A stretch of 64,000 nt of DNA, from NCBI RefSeq assembly GCF_003813775.1, contig NZ_RPDH01000002.1, positions 2,046,001-2,110,000 on the forward strand, given 5' to 3'. The notes under the pieces were generated by a model. That model saw only the letters and a list, made by a program, of their open reading frames with translations, made no database searches and had not been told where the DNA came from. A program made the position numbers and the translations under genes. This stretch comes from Chitinophaga lutea. Lineage in GTDB: Bacteria; Bacteroidota; Bacteroidia; Chitinophagales; Chitinophagaceae. Positions 1 through 9,168 of this stretch are shown piece after piece; within the stretch, counting starts at the first letter, position 1, and the number at the start of each line of letters is the position of its first letter.

Positions 1-388
1 GCCGCGCCATCTTCCCGAACTGCCGCGCCGCTTCGTACGCCTGCTTCGGCGTGTCTGCCTGGTCTACCGACATGGAATCGGGGATGAAGGGGATCATCCG
101 CCAGTACTCTCCGTCGTGCACATACAGCTCTTCCCCTGTGGTGGTGGGGATGGGTGTGATGAAAAGATAGTCCGGGTGGTGTTCCGCCAGGTAATCGGCT
201 GCCAGCCGCTGGTTGCGGGCTATTACGTCCGGCTCCCTGAACACATACGTGTTGATTTTCTGCAGGATGTACTGGCCCTGCGTGCCGCTCAGCAGAAAGG
301 TATTGTTAATGTGGCCGCTGCCGAACTTTTTTACTTCAAAGGCTTCAGGATCCAGTCCGAATGCACTGATAATACTGCCGCTCACCAT
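1..388 (-). CDS. NahK-like sugar kinase (phosphotransferase family), C-terminus cut by the window edge
   Basis: The minus strand encodes about 129 residues that run off the left edge. They have the N-lobe of the aminoglycoside/choline-kinase phosphotransferase fold: a nucleotide loop near residues 23-31 (KFGSGHINNTF) and the ATP-binding lysine in YILQKIN around residue 44. Members in Bacteroidota are often N-acetylhexosamine 1-kinases or are labelled 'mucin desulfatase'. The ATG shares its A with the TAA of the nucleotidyltransferase upstream (TAATG), and an in-frame TAA lies a few codons earlier, so the start is well fixed and the two are probably translationally coupled. Kinase plus nucleotidyltransferase suggests sugar-1-phosphate formation followed by NDP-sugar synthesis. 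The substrate cannot be read from the sequence. Confidence 0.72.
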   Translation of the reverse strand, partial: MVSGSIISAFGLDPEAFEVKKFGSGHINNTFLLSGTQGQYILQKINTYVFREPDVIARNQRLAADYLAEHHPDYLFITPIPTTTGEELYVHDGEYWRMIPFIPDSMSVDQADTPKQAYEAARQFGKMAR

Positions 389-1287
389 TACTTCCAGAGA
401 TTATCAGGGTATTCGCCATTGTTAACGAGGGCGGAAAGGCTGGCCTGTACGCCCGGTGCGTCTTCTTTATAAGTTACGCCGAACCATTGCGAGCTGGTGG
501 GGATCACCTTCACTTCTCCCATGCCGCCTGCGATGAACTGGTCCACCACGATGGGGATGAAGAATTCGGATTTCGGGTTGGCGATGTTATCGGTCAGGAA
601 CTGGTCGAACATCTTTTCGCTGATCGGGAATACGGAGGGAGCGAAACCCCAGAAGTTCATAGACACGGGGGTTTTAGCACCCAGTTCCACTTTTTTATCG
701 CCTTCTTCGTACACGATCTTGCCGTTATCGAGATAGATCTTTGTTCTTTCGGTGATGCCGGCCAGGTTGCCTGTCCCGTTCACCTCGCATACGCCGCGGG
801 ATACGGAGCCGTGCTCGCTGATGGTTTTACCCAGCTCATACCCTACCACGCTGTATTTATCGGCTTTGCACTCTTCTTTCAGGAACGCGGCCATTTTCTC
901 AAAGGCGTCGCGGCCGTAGAAGTCGTCTGCGTTGATCACCGCAAAAGGCTCGTTAATGGCGTCTTTCGCGCACAATACCGCGTGGGCGGTGCCCCAGGGC
1001 TTGGTACGGTCGGCCGGCACGGCGTGACCGTTCACAAATGCGTCCATATTCTGGAACACATAGTCCGTTTCTACTTTCCCCTTCAGTTTGGGCTCGAATA
1101 TTTCCTTGAACTCTGCCGCGAAATTCTCGCGTATAATGAATACGATCTTGCCAAAACCCGCGCGGATAGCGTCGTAGATAGAATAATCGATAATCGTTTC
1201 TCCGCTGGGGCCAAACTGCTGGATCTGTTTCAGACTTCCATAGCGGCTCGCCATACCGGCCGCAAGAATCAATAATGTCGGTTGCAT
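388..1287 (-). CDS. sugar-phosphate nucleotidyltransferase
   Basis: A 299-residue cytoplasmic protein with the nucleotidyltransferase signature at the N-terminus (LAAGMASRYGSLKQ, residues 8-21) and an acidic metal site in VINADDFYG near residue 118. The family (NTP_transferase) makes NDP-sugars from NTP and a sugar 1-phosphate. The last base of its stop codon is the first base of the kinase start downstream, so the two enzymes should be made together. Divergent fucosidase and hexosaminidase genes hint at salvage of fucose or amino sugars, but that link is inference. Glucose-1-phosphate or a peptidoglycan sugar phosphate remain possible substrates. Confidence 0.85.
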   Translation of the reverse strand: MQPTLLILAAGMASRYGSLKQIQQFGPSGETIIDYSIYDAIRAGFGKIVFIIRENFAAEFKEIFEPKLKGKVETDYVFQNMDAFVNGHAVPADRTKPWGTAHAVLCAKDAINEPFAVINADDFYGRDAFEKMAAFLKEECKADKYSVVGYELGKTISEHGSVSRGVCEVNGTGNLAGITERTKIYLDNGKIVYEEGDKKVELGAKTPVSMNFWGFAPSVFPISEKMFDQFLTDNIANPKSEFFIPIVVDQFIAGGMGEVKVIPTSSQWFGVTYKEDAPGVQASLSALVNNGEYPDNLWK

Positions 1288-1593
1288 TTGTTGATATTAG
1301 TTTATATTTTTCACTCGAATTAATATCGGGGGCTAAATTTAATCATTAAATTTTTCCCGGAGTTTTTATTTTTTCGTTATTGTTGCGGCGGACTACCATA
1401 AACAGACAGTGAACAAAAGCAGATGATAAGCGCCTGAAGGGGTAAAGGTGGCGGTTTTCACCGGCACAAAAAATACTTCTTTCAGTACTTTATTTTTTGC
1501 TTCCTATTGATAATAAGGCAGACAAGATGATGGAACAGCGGGCAAATGCCTTTGTGAAAGTTTCGTCTGACCATTAAAAAACAAACTTTACAG
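1288..1593. other. divergent intergenic region between sugar salvage genes and fucosidase
   Basis: 306 bases, AT-rich next to the nucleotidyltransferase start. It must hold both divergent promoters. The sequence TATTTTTTG near 1490 resembles a TAnnTTTG -7 box with one extra base, but no exact box is well placed for either gene. No RNA gene or repeat was seen. Confidence 0.5.
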
Positions 1594-2928
1594 ATGAAAA
1601 GAATCGTAGTGGCGGGAGCCATGGCATTGAGCTTTATCATGCCGGTACAAGCGCAGCAAAAAACCAATCCCGAGGAGATCAAACAAAAAATGCAATGGTT
1701 TGCAGACGCCAAACTGGGCATTTTTATCCACTGGGGCATTTATGCGGTGAAGGGGATCGACGAGAGCTGGAGCTTTCACAACAAAAAAATTTCTCATGCA
1801 GACTACATGGCGCAGATGAAGGGCTTCACCGCCTCCAAATACGACCCGCAGGCCTGGGCCGCCCTGGTAAAGGAATCCGGTGCGAGATACGCCGTGATCA
1901 CCACCAAACATCACGACGGTGTAGCGCTGTGGGACACCAAATTCAATAAACTCAGCACCGCCCGCGGCACACCGGCCAAAAGGGATGTGCTCACCCCCTT
2001 CTTCGACGCCCTGCGCAAAGAAAACATCAAAGCAGGCGCATATTTCTCGCTGCTCGACTGGACCTACCCGGATTATCCCGGTTTCCTGAAAGACAGCACC
2101 CGTTACAAAATCAGCGAACAGCCGAAGCGCTGGGCCAAATTCCAGCAGTTCTACCAGGGCCAGATGGCCGAAGTGATGACCCGCTTCAACCCCGACCTCT
2201 GGTGGTTCGACGGCGACTGGGAACACAGCGCGGACGAGTGGCAGGCTACCAAAGTGCGCAAAATGCTCACCGACCACAATCCCAACACCATCATCAACGG
2301 CCGCCTCACCGGGTATGGCGATTACGATACGCCCGAACAGAACTTTCCCGTGCAACGCCCCCAGTTCCACTGGTGGGAACTGTGCATGACCATCAATAAC
2401 AACTGGGGCTACCAGCCGCAGGACACCAACTGGAAAACGCCCTACGAAGTGATCACCATCTTCGCAGACGCCATCAGCAACGGCGGCAACATGCTGCTCG
2501 ACATCGGCCCGAAAGAAGACGGCACCATCCCGGAGCCCCAGGTGCATGTGCTCAAAGAGCTCGGCAAATGGAACAAAAAACACGACAAGGCGATCTTCGG
2601 CACCGTGGGCGGTATTCCCCAGGGCCATTTCTACGGGCCCACCACCCTGTCGAAAGATTCCACCACCCTGTACCTCTTCCTGCCCGGCAACGTCAGCGGG
2701 AAAGTGATGGTCAAAGGACTCGACAACAAGATAGAGGATATCACCGTAGTAGGGAACGGCGCCAAACTGTCGCACAAAATAGTCGGCAAAATTTCGTGGA
2801 GCCCTGTGCCCGGCCTCGTTTACATCACCGTGCCCGCCAACGTGCAGGATGAATATATGACCGTGCTGGAGCTGAAGCTGGACAAGCCGGTGAAGCTCTA
2901 CCGGGGCAAGGGTGGCCTGAATGGATAA
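1594..2928 (+). CDS. secreted alpha-L-fucosidase, GH29
   Basis: A 444-residue GH29 fucosidase that removes alpha-linked L-fucose from glycans, probably in the periplasm. A signal peptide ends around residue 20 (PVQAQQ). Conserved blocks are GIFIHWG (42-48), TTKHHDG (103-109) and LWWFDGDW (202-209), whose first Asp (206) fits the GH29 nucleophile. ELCMTINNNWGY near 262-273 is another family hallmark. Length fits a catalytic domain plus a short beta-sandwich. A GH20 hexosaminidase gene follows 23 bases later, so the pair probably trims fucosylated, GlcNAc-containing glycans. Confidence 0.93.
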   Translation: MKRIVVAGAMALSFIMPVQAQQKTNPEEIKQKMQWFADAKLGIFIHWGIYAVKGIDESWSFHNKKISHADYMAQMKGFTASKYDPQAWAALVKESGARYAVITTKHHDGVALWDTKFNKLSTARGTPAKRDVLTPFFDALRKENIKAGAYFSLLDWTYPDYPGFLKDSTRYKISEQPKRWAKFQQFYQGQMAEVMTRFNPDLWWFDGDWEHSADEWQATKVRKMLTDHNPNTIINGRLTGYGDYDTPEQNFPVQRPQFHWWELCMTINNNWGYQPQDTNWKTPYEVITIFADAISNGGNMLLDIGPKEDGTIPEPQVHVLKELGKWNKKHDKAIFGTVGGIPQGHFYGPTTLSKDSTTLYLFLPGNVSGKVMVKGLDNKIEDITVVGNGAKLSHKIVGKISWSPVPGLVYITVPANVQDEYMTVLELKLDKPVKLYRGKGGLNG

Positions 2929-2951
2929 AACACCAAGTATTAACAACTGAT

Positions 2952-5201
2952 ATGAAAAAAACACTTCTTTCCGCTTTCGCTGCGCTGGCCTTCTTTACGG
3001 GAACGGCGCAGCAAAAGCAACCCTTGCTGTCCCTGATTCCCGAACCGCAATCCGTACAAACATTGCAGGGCCAGGTGTTCATCACGCCCCAGATGAAATA
3101 CTTCACGAACGGCGCCGGCGCTGAAAAGGCCGCTACCCTGTTCAACCTTTTCCTGAAAGCCAACTACGGCTACTCCCTCGAAAAAGGCACCATGCAAAAC
3201 AGCACGCTGATTTTTTCCGAAGACGAAGCCCTGCCCGAAGAGGGCTACCAGCTGACGGCGGCAAAGAACAAGATCGTGCTGCAGGGCCGCGCGGCAGGCC
3301 TGTTTTACGGCGTGCAAACACTGGAACAAATGCTGCCGGACGCTGTCAAAAACAGGATCGCCGTGCCGTCCGTAACCATCAAAGACGAGCCGCGGTTCGC
3401 CTACCGCGGGCTGATGCTCGATGTGGGGCGTTATTTCTACCCGGTAGCGTACGTGAAGCAGTTCATCGACGTGATGGCCCATTACAAACTCAACCGCTTT
3501 CACTGGCACCTCACGGAAGACCAGGGTTGGCGCATCGAGATCAAAAAGTATCCCCTGCTGCAGAGCGTAGCGTCCAAACGGAAGGAAACCAGCAAAGGTC
3601 ACCTGCGCGAAGGCAAGTTCGACGGCAAACCGTACGGCGGGTATTATACGCAGGAAGAAGTGAAAGATATCGTGCAATATGCGGCTGACCGTTTCATTAC
3701 GGTAGTGCCGGAAATCGAAATGCCCGGTCACGCACAGGCCGCGCTGGCCGCGTATCCCGAGCTGGGCTGCACCGGCGGGCCTTATGAAGTGTCTACCAAA
3801 TGGGGCGTGCATAAGGAAGTGTTCTGCGCCGGCAACGACAAGGTATTTACTTTCCTGGAAGATGTGCTCACGGAAGTGCTGCCCCTTTTCCCCGGCAAGT
3901 ATGTGCACATCGGCGGCGACGAATGCCCGAAAGACCGCTGGAAAGCCTGTCCCAAATGCCAGGCGCGCATCAAGGCGCTCGGCCTGAAAGACGAACACGA
4001 GCTGCAGAGTTATTTCATCCAGCGCATGGAAAAATTCCTCAACAGCAAAGGCCGCAAGATCATCGGCTGGGATGAAATCCTCGAAGGCGGCCTCGCGCCG
4101 GATGCCACCGTGATGAGCTGGCGCGGCGAAGCCGGTGGTATCGCTGCGGCACAGCAGAAGCACGATGTGATCATGACGCCGAACACCTATCTCTACCTCG
4201 ACTACCTGCAGGGCAGTTCCGCTACCGAGCCCCTGGGCATCGGCGGCTTCCTGCCGCTGGAGCGGGTGTACAGCTATGAGCCCTATCCCGCCTCGCTCAG
4301 CGCATCCGAAAAACAATACATCAAAGGCGTACAGGGTAACGTATGGAGCGAGTATATCCCCGACGGTAAAACGGCGGATTATTTCACCTACCCGCGCGCC
4401 CTGGCACTGGCGGAAATATCCTGGAGCCCGGCGGACAAGAAGAATTATTCGCGCTTCACCGGCGCACTGCCGCAGCGTCTGGCTGCATTGCAGGCACGCG
4501 GCGTCAGCTTCCGCATCCCTGAATCGCCCGGTGAAGACGTGCAGGTACTGGCCGACAACGGCAGCGTAACGGCAGACCTTACGCCCGCAGTAGCCGGCGC
4601 CAAAGTGTATTACACCACCGACGGCACTATTCCTTCCACCGGCAGCGCCCTGTTCACCAAAGCCCTTACCATCAGCCAGCCCATGACACTGAAATACGTG
4701 GTGGTATTGGCGGATGGGAGAAGCAGCGCCGTATACACCAGAACATATATCCGCAAGCGTTATAAAAACGCGCAGCCGGTGAATGCCGTCAACAAAGGCA
4801 TCCGCTTCAACGCTTATTACAGGACCTTCAACCAGGCGAAAAACACGGGCGGCAAAGCTGATTCCACCGGCATATTGCCGACGATCGACATCCGCCCCTT
4901 TATCGCAAAGGTGACCTTCGGCGTTACGTACGAAGGATATGTAAAGGTGGATACGGACGGCGTGTATGAGTTCAAAACCAATTCAGACGACGGTTCCCTG
5001 CTGTACATCGATGATGAGCTGGTGGTGGACAACGACGGGGAACACGCGCCCACCGAAAAAACAGGGCTGATCCCCCTCCGCACGGGCATGCACAAGATAC
5101 GCGTGCAGTATTTCGATGCCGGCGGCGATCAGCAGCTGCAGGTGAGCTTTGGGCTGAAAGGCAAACAAAGCGTTAATTTGCGGAATGCACTTTTCTACTG
5201 A
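2952..5201 (+). CDS. secreted beta-N-acetylhexosaminidase, GH20, with Fn3-like and PA14 domains
   Basis: A 749-residue secreted glycosidase. Order: signal peptide (to about residue 20), GH20 N-terminal alpha/beta domain (about 25-145), catalytic barrel (about 148-500), a chitobiase-type Fn3-like domain (about 545-610, VYYTTDGTIPSTGS) and a C-terminal PA14 domain (about 620-749, GVYEFKTNSDDGSLLYIDD). The catalytic Asp-Glu pair is D323-E324 in HIGGDE, and HWHLTEDQGWR (194 onward) lines the substrate site. GH20 enzymes release terminal GlcNAc or GalNAc by substrate-assisted catalysis; the PA14 domain probably binds carbohydrate. The gene end overlaps the start of the PLP enzyme by 17 bases. Confidence 0.94.
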   Translation: MKKTLLSAFAALAFFTGTAQQKQPLLSLIPEPQSVQTLQGQVFITPQMKYFTNGAGAEKAATLFNLFLKANYGYSLEKGTMQNSTLIFSEDEALPEEGYQLTAAKNKIVLQGRAAGLFYGVQTLEQMLPDAVKNRIAVPSVTIKDEPRFAYRGLMLDVGRYFYPVAYVKQFIDVMAHYKLNRFHWHLTEDQGWRIEIKKYPLLQSVASKRKETSKGHLREGKFDGKPYGGYYTQEEVKDIVQYAADRFITVVPEIEMPGHAQAALAAYPELGCTGGPYEVSTKWGVHKEVFCAGNDKVFTFLEDVLTEVLPLFPGKYVHIGGDECPKDRWKACPKCQARIKALGLKDEHELQSYFIQRMEKFLNSKGRKIIGWDEILEGGLAPDATVMSWRGEAGGIAAAQQKHDVIMTPNTYLYLDYLQGSSATEPLGIGGFLPLERVYSYEPYPASLSASEKQYIKGVQGNVWSEYIPDGKTADYFTYPRALALAEISWSPADKKNYSRFTGALPQRLAALQARGVSFRIPESPGEDVQVLADNGSVTADLTPAVAGAKVYYTTDGTIPSTGSALFTKALTISQPMTLKYVVVLADGRSSAVYTRTYIRKRYKNAQPVNAVNKGIRFNAYYRTFNQAKNTGGKADSTGILPTIDIRPFIAKVTFGVTYEGYVKVDTDGVYEFKTNSDDGSLLYIDDELVVDNDGEHAPTEKTGLIPLRTGMHKIRVQYFDAGGDQQLQVSFGLKGKQSVNLRNALFY

Positions 5202-6078
5202 GAACATACTGCAACCTTTTCATACCACATGGCTGCCTGCGGAAACTCAGGCAGCCATGTTGCGTTTGGACCGGTTGCACCCGGTAGTTTCGGGCAATAA
5301 GTGGTTCAAGCTGAAATACAACCTGCTGGCGGCCACAGGCAGGCCCGTTGTTACGTTCGGCGGCGCTTACTCCAACCACCTGGTAGCCACCGCTGCGGCC
5401 TGTCGTGAACAGGGCATTGCCTGCACCGGCGTGGTACGCGGCGAACAACCCGCTGTGCCCGGCCACACGCTGCAGCAGGCCGGAGAAATGGGGATGCAGC
5501 TGGTGTTTGTGAGCCGCGACGATTACCGGCGGCTGACGCAGCAGGGAGATGCATCAGCCGTATACCGTATCACCGGCGCCCGCGATGCATACGTGATACC
5601 AGAAGGCGGCCATAACGCGCTCGGCGTGAAAGGCTGTGAAGAAATATTGCCGCTGGCCGGCGGGGCAAGCTTCACACACGTGATCTGCGCCGTAGGCACC
5701 GGCACCACGCTGGCGGGCCTCATCAACTCCGCCACCTCGCAACAGGTAACAGGCATCTCTGTGCTGAAAGGCGCATTTTCACTGAACAACAGTACTGCAG
5801 AACTGATACATCCCGGAAATCGTACATCCTGGCAGCTACTACACGATTTTCACGAAGGCGGTTATGGTAAAATCAGCGAACGGCTGATCGGTGATATGAA
5901 TGATTTTTACCGGCAAACAACTATTCAGACAGACCGGGTATATACCGGAAAACTGGTACTGGCCGTGCGGTTGTTGCTCGCCGAAAATTTTTTCCCGCCC
6001 GGCAGCCGCTTGCTGCTCATTCATTCCGGTGGCCTGCAGGGCAATGAATCGCTGGCCCCCGGCGTTCTATGTTACTAA
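5185..6078 (+). CDS. ACC deaminase / D-cysteine desulfhydrase-like PLP enzyme
   Basis: A 297-residue cytoplasmic fold-type II PLP enzyme. GNKWFKLKYN (residues 38-47) carries the presumed PLP lysine, followed by the phosphate/substrate loop GGAYSNHL (about 59-66) and a glycine-rich loop CAVGTGTTLAG near 171-181. Family reactions are opening of 1-aminocyclopropane-1-carboxylate or desulfuration of D-cysteine, and sequence alone does not separate them. The start lies inside the 3' end of the hexosaminidase gene (17-base overlap), so co-transcription is likely although no functional link is evident. Confidence 0.85.
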   Translation: MHFSTENILQPFHTTWLPAETQAAMLRLDRLHPVVSGNKWFKLKYNLLAATGRPVVTFGGAYSNHLVATAAACREQGIACTGVVRGEQPAVPGHTLQQAGEMGMQLVFVSRDDYRRLTQQGDASAVYRITGARDAYVIPEGGHNALGVKGCEEILPLAGGASFTHVICAVGTGTTLAGLINSATSQQVTGISVLKGAFSLNNSTAELIHPGNRTSWQLLHDFHEGGYGKISERLIGDMNDFYRQTTIQTDRVYTGKLVLAVRLLLAENFFPPGSRLLLIHSGGLQGNESLAPGVLCY

Positions 6079-6115
6079 ATAAAAACGGGTGCCGTATATT
6101 TGGGCATCAGAATTG

Positions 6116-6123
6116 TATTTTTG
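6116..6123 (+). promoter_or_regulatory. candidate -7 promoter element (TATTTTTG)
   Basis: TATTTTTG matches the Bacteroidota TAnnTTTG -7 consensus and lies 18 bases before the start of the small secreted protein gene. A TTTG at 6099-6102 is only 13 bases upstream, short of the usual spacing of about 19, so the -33 element is uncertain. Confidence 0.5.
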
Positions 6124-6141
6124 CCAACTTAAGCATTTTGG

Positions 6142-6861
6142 ATGTACTGTATGAAGCAGACTGTTAGAAGTATCATAGCCATCGTGATTTTTATAGGTAC
6201 CATTACCACTGCAAGGGCTCAACAAGCACCCACCGTTCCCGTTCTGCCTAATTTCCAGGCGTTGATCAAGCCGGGAAAGATCCAGCTGGACTGGATTTCC
6301 GGCTTTCCGAACACCGCGCAGATCGGTATCCAGCGCTCGCTCGACAGTGTGCTGAACTTCACCACCATCGGTTATGCCAGCTATCCTACAGAAAGCCGGA
6401 ATGCTTACCTCGACAACAAACCTTTACCTGGCAAAAGCTACTACCGTCTGTTCATCCTCTTTAAAGACAACCGTTTCATGTACAGTAAAACGGTGCTGGC
6501 CGTACCGGATTCCACCATTTCGGGAACCACCATACTGGGGGCCGGCGACATCACCAATGCCACGCCCGGGGCTACCGGCACACAGTCCGCCGTTCCCTGG
6601 AAACCTTCTCCTTACATCTACACCACGGCCGACGGCAATGTGAACATCCGCCTGCCACAGGCGCCGCAAAAAAAATACAGCATTAAATTCTTCGAGCCCA
6701 CCGGTACCTTCCTGTTCGAAGTGGAACAGGTAACCGAGCCCTTCCTCATCCTGGAAAAGGCCACCTTCATGCATGCCGGCTGGTTTAATTTCGAGATTTA
6801 CGAAGACGGGAAACTGTTCGAAAAGTGGAGTGTGTTCATTCCGCTGAACTACAGGAATTAA
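6142..6861 (+). CDS. secreted protein of unknown function with Fn3-like region
   Basis: A 239-residue protein with an N-terminal signal peptide (cleavage near ARAQQA, about residue 28). Residues 38-120 look like an Ig/Fn3-type strand pattern (IQLDWISGF, IGIQRSLDS, KSYYRLFILF). The C-terminal half ends in a strand-rich segment (GWFNFEIYEDGKLFEKW). No catalytic motif was seen. The start could also be the second Met at 6151, which gives a more typical signal peptide (MKQTVRSI). It appears monocistronic, followed by a convergent lipB. Function unknown; extracytoplasmic structural or binding roles are plausible. Confidence 0.72.
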   Translation: MYCMKQTVRSIIAIVIFIGTITTARAQQAPTVPVLPNFQALIKPGKIQLDWISGFPNTAQIGIQRSLDSVLNFTTIGYASYPTESRNAYLDNKPLPGKSYYRLFILFKDNRFMYSKTVLAVPDSTISGTTILGAGDITNATPGATGTQSAVPWKPSPYIYTTADGNVNIRLPQAPQKKYSIKFFEPTGTFLFEVEQVTEPFLILEKATFMHAGWFNFEIYEDGKLFEKWSVFIPLNYRN

Positions 6862-6997
6862 TGGCGTTCAAACGCTGTTGCATGCCCATACAGGAGCATA
6901 TGCAAACAATGAGGCTGACCACTGCATTGCAACCGTTGGTAACCGCCGGGGAACAAGTAAATGCAAATTAGTTTGTATCGAGAGGGGCCTCCATGCC

Positions 6998-7717
6998 TCA
7001 ATGCACCACCTCTACTGGCAACAGTTCCGCTTCAAACACTTCCGCGAAATAACGGGTGATTTTTTCTTTTACTGCTTCCATCGGCACGGTGCGGCCGATC
7101 TCTTTATGGAGCGAGGTCACCTGCTTGCCTACAATGCCGCAGGCGATGATATTGTTGAAATAATCCAGGTTGGTATTGATGTTGACGGCGAAGCCGTGCA
7201 TGGTTACCCAGCGGCTGCAGCGCACGCCCATGGCGCAGATCTTGCGTGCCCGCCCGGGAATGTCGGCGTCTATCCAGACGCCCGTTTCGCCTTTGGAGCG
7301 GCCCGCGGTGATGCCATAATCAGCCAGCATGCGGATGATCACCTCTTCCAGCAGGCGGAGATATTTGCCGATATCGGTAAAGAACAGTTCCAGGTCGATG
7401 ATGGGGTAGCCCACTACCTGCCCTTCTCCGTGGAAGGTGATGTCGCCCCCGCGGTTGGTCTGTACGAATTCGATGCCTTTTTCCTGTAACTGGGTATTGC
7501 TAATGAGGAGGTGCTCCATGTGCCCGCTTTTACCAATGGTATATACGGGAGGATGTTCGCAAAACAACAAATGGTGTTGCGTTACGGCATTGGTTTCCAG
7601 TCCGTTGCGCAAATCTGCCTTCACCTGCACATTTTCCTGCAACAGCCGCTCCTGGTAGTCCCAGGCGGCCTGGTAGGGCATCCGCCCCAGATCTTTCACC
7701 CTTATCTGCTGTTTCAT
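6998..7717 (-). CDS. lipB: octanoyltransferase LipB
   Basis: Moves octanoyl groups from octanoyl-ACP to lipoyl domains, the first step of lipoate synthesis. Conserved LipB blocks are TNRGGDITFHGEGQVVGYPI and, later, ICAMGVRCSRWVTMHGFAVN with the active-site Lys (ARKI) just before. The upstream Met at 7738 lies on the promoter -7 box (7736-7743) and would not be transcribed, so the second Met (7717, MKQQIRVKDLG) is chosen, giving 239 residues. It is divergent from the pseudouridine synthase gene with a shared symmetric promoter. Confidence 0.93.
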   Translation of the reverse strand: MKQQIRVKDLGRMPYQAAWDYQERLLQENVQVKADLRNGLETNAVTQHHLLFCEHPPVYTIGKSGHMEHLLISNTQLQEKGIEFVQTNRGGDITFHGEGQVVGYPIIDLELFFTDIGKYLRLLEEVIIRMLADYGITAGRSKGETGVWIDADIPGRARKICAMGVRCSRWVTMHGFAVNINTNLDYFNNIIACGIVGKQVTSLHKEIGRTVPMEAVKEKITRYFAEVFEAELLPVEVVH

Positions 7718-7735
7718 CCGCTTATGATTCGCCTG

Positions 7736-7760
7736 CAAAGATAACTATAAGCTATCTTTG
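7736..7760. promoter_or_regulatory. back-to-back divergent promoters for lipB and the pseudouridine synthase gene
   Basis: CAAAGATA at 7736-7743 (TATCTTTG on the minus strand) and TATCTTTG at 7753-7760 on the plus strand both match TAnnTTTG exactly. With flanking bases they form a perfect 9-base inverted repeat (GCAAAGATA / TATCTTTGC) around a 9-base spacer. Each box lies 17-20 bases before its gene's start, so both 5' leaders would be very short. Confidence 0.75.
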
Positions 7761-7776
7761 CAAAAATTTTTAGTCA

Positions 7777-8841
7777 ATGAGCGATCAAATGCAGGAGTTG
7801 CTGGAAGACGAACTGGAGAACGGCGAAGGCAGCGAGGAAATATACGAGCGGGTGAACCTTGTGGTAGACAAGGGCCAGGAGCCCCTGCGGATCGACAAAT
7901 TCATCCAGAACCGCATCGAGGGCGCCACCCGCAGCAAAGTGCAGCAGGCCATCGAGGCCGGCATGGTGCTGGTGAACGACAAACCGGTGAAATCCAACTA
8001 CAAGGTGCGGCCACTCGACCGGCTGATCGTGTATTCCACCAAAAACCCGGAAAGCACGGAAGTAAAACCGGAAAACATCCCGCTGAACATCGTGTTCGAA
8101 GACGACGATATCCTCATCATCAATAAACCGCCCGGCATGGTGGTGCACCCCGGCTGCGGCAACTATACCGGCACCCTGGTGAACGCCCTCGCCTATTACC
8201 TCGGCGACGATAAAGTGAATGCCACGGAGCCGGTCATCCCCCGCTTCGGGCTGGTGCACCGCATCGACAAAAACACCAGCGGCCTGCTGGTAGTGGCCAA
8301 GTCAGAAAAAGCCATGACCGACCTGGCCAAACAGTTTTTCGACCATACGGTGCAGCGCCGGTACCTGGCGCTGGTTTGGGGCGATTTTGAAGAAGATAAA
8401 GGCACGGTGGTCGCCCATGTGGGCCGGCACCAGCGTTTCCGGAAGATCATGGACGCCTACCCGGACGGTGAATACGGCAAGGAAGCCATCACCCACTATG
8501 AAGTACTGGAGCGCTTCAACTATGTGAGCCTCATTGCCTGCCGGCTCGAAACCGGCCGCACGCACCAGATCCGTGTGCATATGCAGCATATCGGCCATTC
8601 CCTGTTCAACGACGATACCTACGGCGGCGACCGTATCGTGAAAGGCACCATTTTCGCCAAATACAAACAGTTCGTGGAAAACTGCTTCGAGATCATGCCC
8701 CGCCATGCCCTCCATGCGCAGACGCTGGGCTTCATTCACCCCCGCACCCGGAAACCCGTGTTGTTCGAAAGCGAACTGCCTGCCGATTTTGCCGGCGTAC
8801 TGGAAAAGTGGAGAAGATACCGGCGGAAGGACGACGAATGA
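7777..8841 (+). CDS. rluD: RluA/RluD-family 23S rRNA pseudouridine synthase
   Basis: A 354-residue enzyme with an N-terminal S4 RNA-binding domain (about residues 35-95, LRIDKFIQNRIEGATRSKVQQAI) and a pseudouridine synthase domain. The catalytic Asp lies in LVHRIDKNTSGLLVV near residue 165, and CRLETGRTHQIRVHM near 255 is the second family block. The architecture and length fit RluD, which modifies helix 69 of 23S rRNA. An acidic N-terminal extension of about 30 residues precedes the S4 domain. RluC or other paralog specificity cannot be excluded. Confidence 0.87.
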   Translation: MSDQMQELLEDELENGEGSEEIYERVNLVVDKGQEPLRIDKFIQNRIEGATRSKVQQAIEAGMVLVNDKPVKSNYKVRPLDRLIVYSTKNPESTEVKPENIPLNIVFEDDDILIINKPPGMVVHPGCGNYTGTLVNALAYYLGDDKVNATEPVIPRFGLVHRIDKNTSGLLVVAKSEKAMTDLAKQFFDHTVQRRYLALVWGDFEEDKGTVVAHVGRHQRFRKIMDAYPDGEYGKEAITHYEVLERFNYVSLIACRLETGRTHQIRVHMQHIGHSLFNDDTYGGDRIVKGTIFAKYKQFVENCFEIMPRHALHAQTLGFIHPRTRKPVLFESELPADFAGVLEKWRRYRRKDDE

Positions 8842-9168
8842 TTATTCGTAAATCCTCTGAATCTCAAGGAAAACGCTTCCCGTGGATACTTTTTTATCGC
8901 CGTTACCAGTAACAGAATCAGGAAATGTGTTTTCATGTTAAAGATTCCAGGTCATGATTTCGGATGATACCCGCTGTTTTTGATCAACCTCCGGCAAAGT
9001 GATACCGGGGTGTACTAAATACTTCTCTTCAGGCGTTCCTGAATTGGAAAAAGTTACACGAGGATCATGAAAAGTTGCTGTTCACCCCTCGCCCCAAGCT
9101 TAATTCAGGCTTACCTATTTTATTAAAAACATTCTACATATCAATATTTCTACTAATTTAGAGGCGCA
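8842..9168. other. intergenic region, no feature recognised
   Basis: 327 bases between the pseudouridine synthase and the T9SS cargo gene. The last 60 bases are AT-rich and should hold the promoter of the downstream gene, but no exact TAnnTTTG box was found. No convincing hairpin terminator, RNA gene or repeat. Confidence 0.5.

Noticed and set aside
1588..2964. Minus-strand open frame of 458 codons opposite the GH29 fucosidase gene
   Set aside because: The plus strand carries a full GH29 protein with signal peptide and catalytic motifs; the reverse frame is low-complexity and His/Val-rich.
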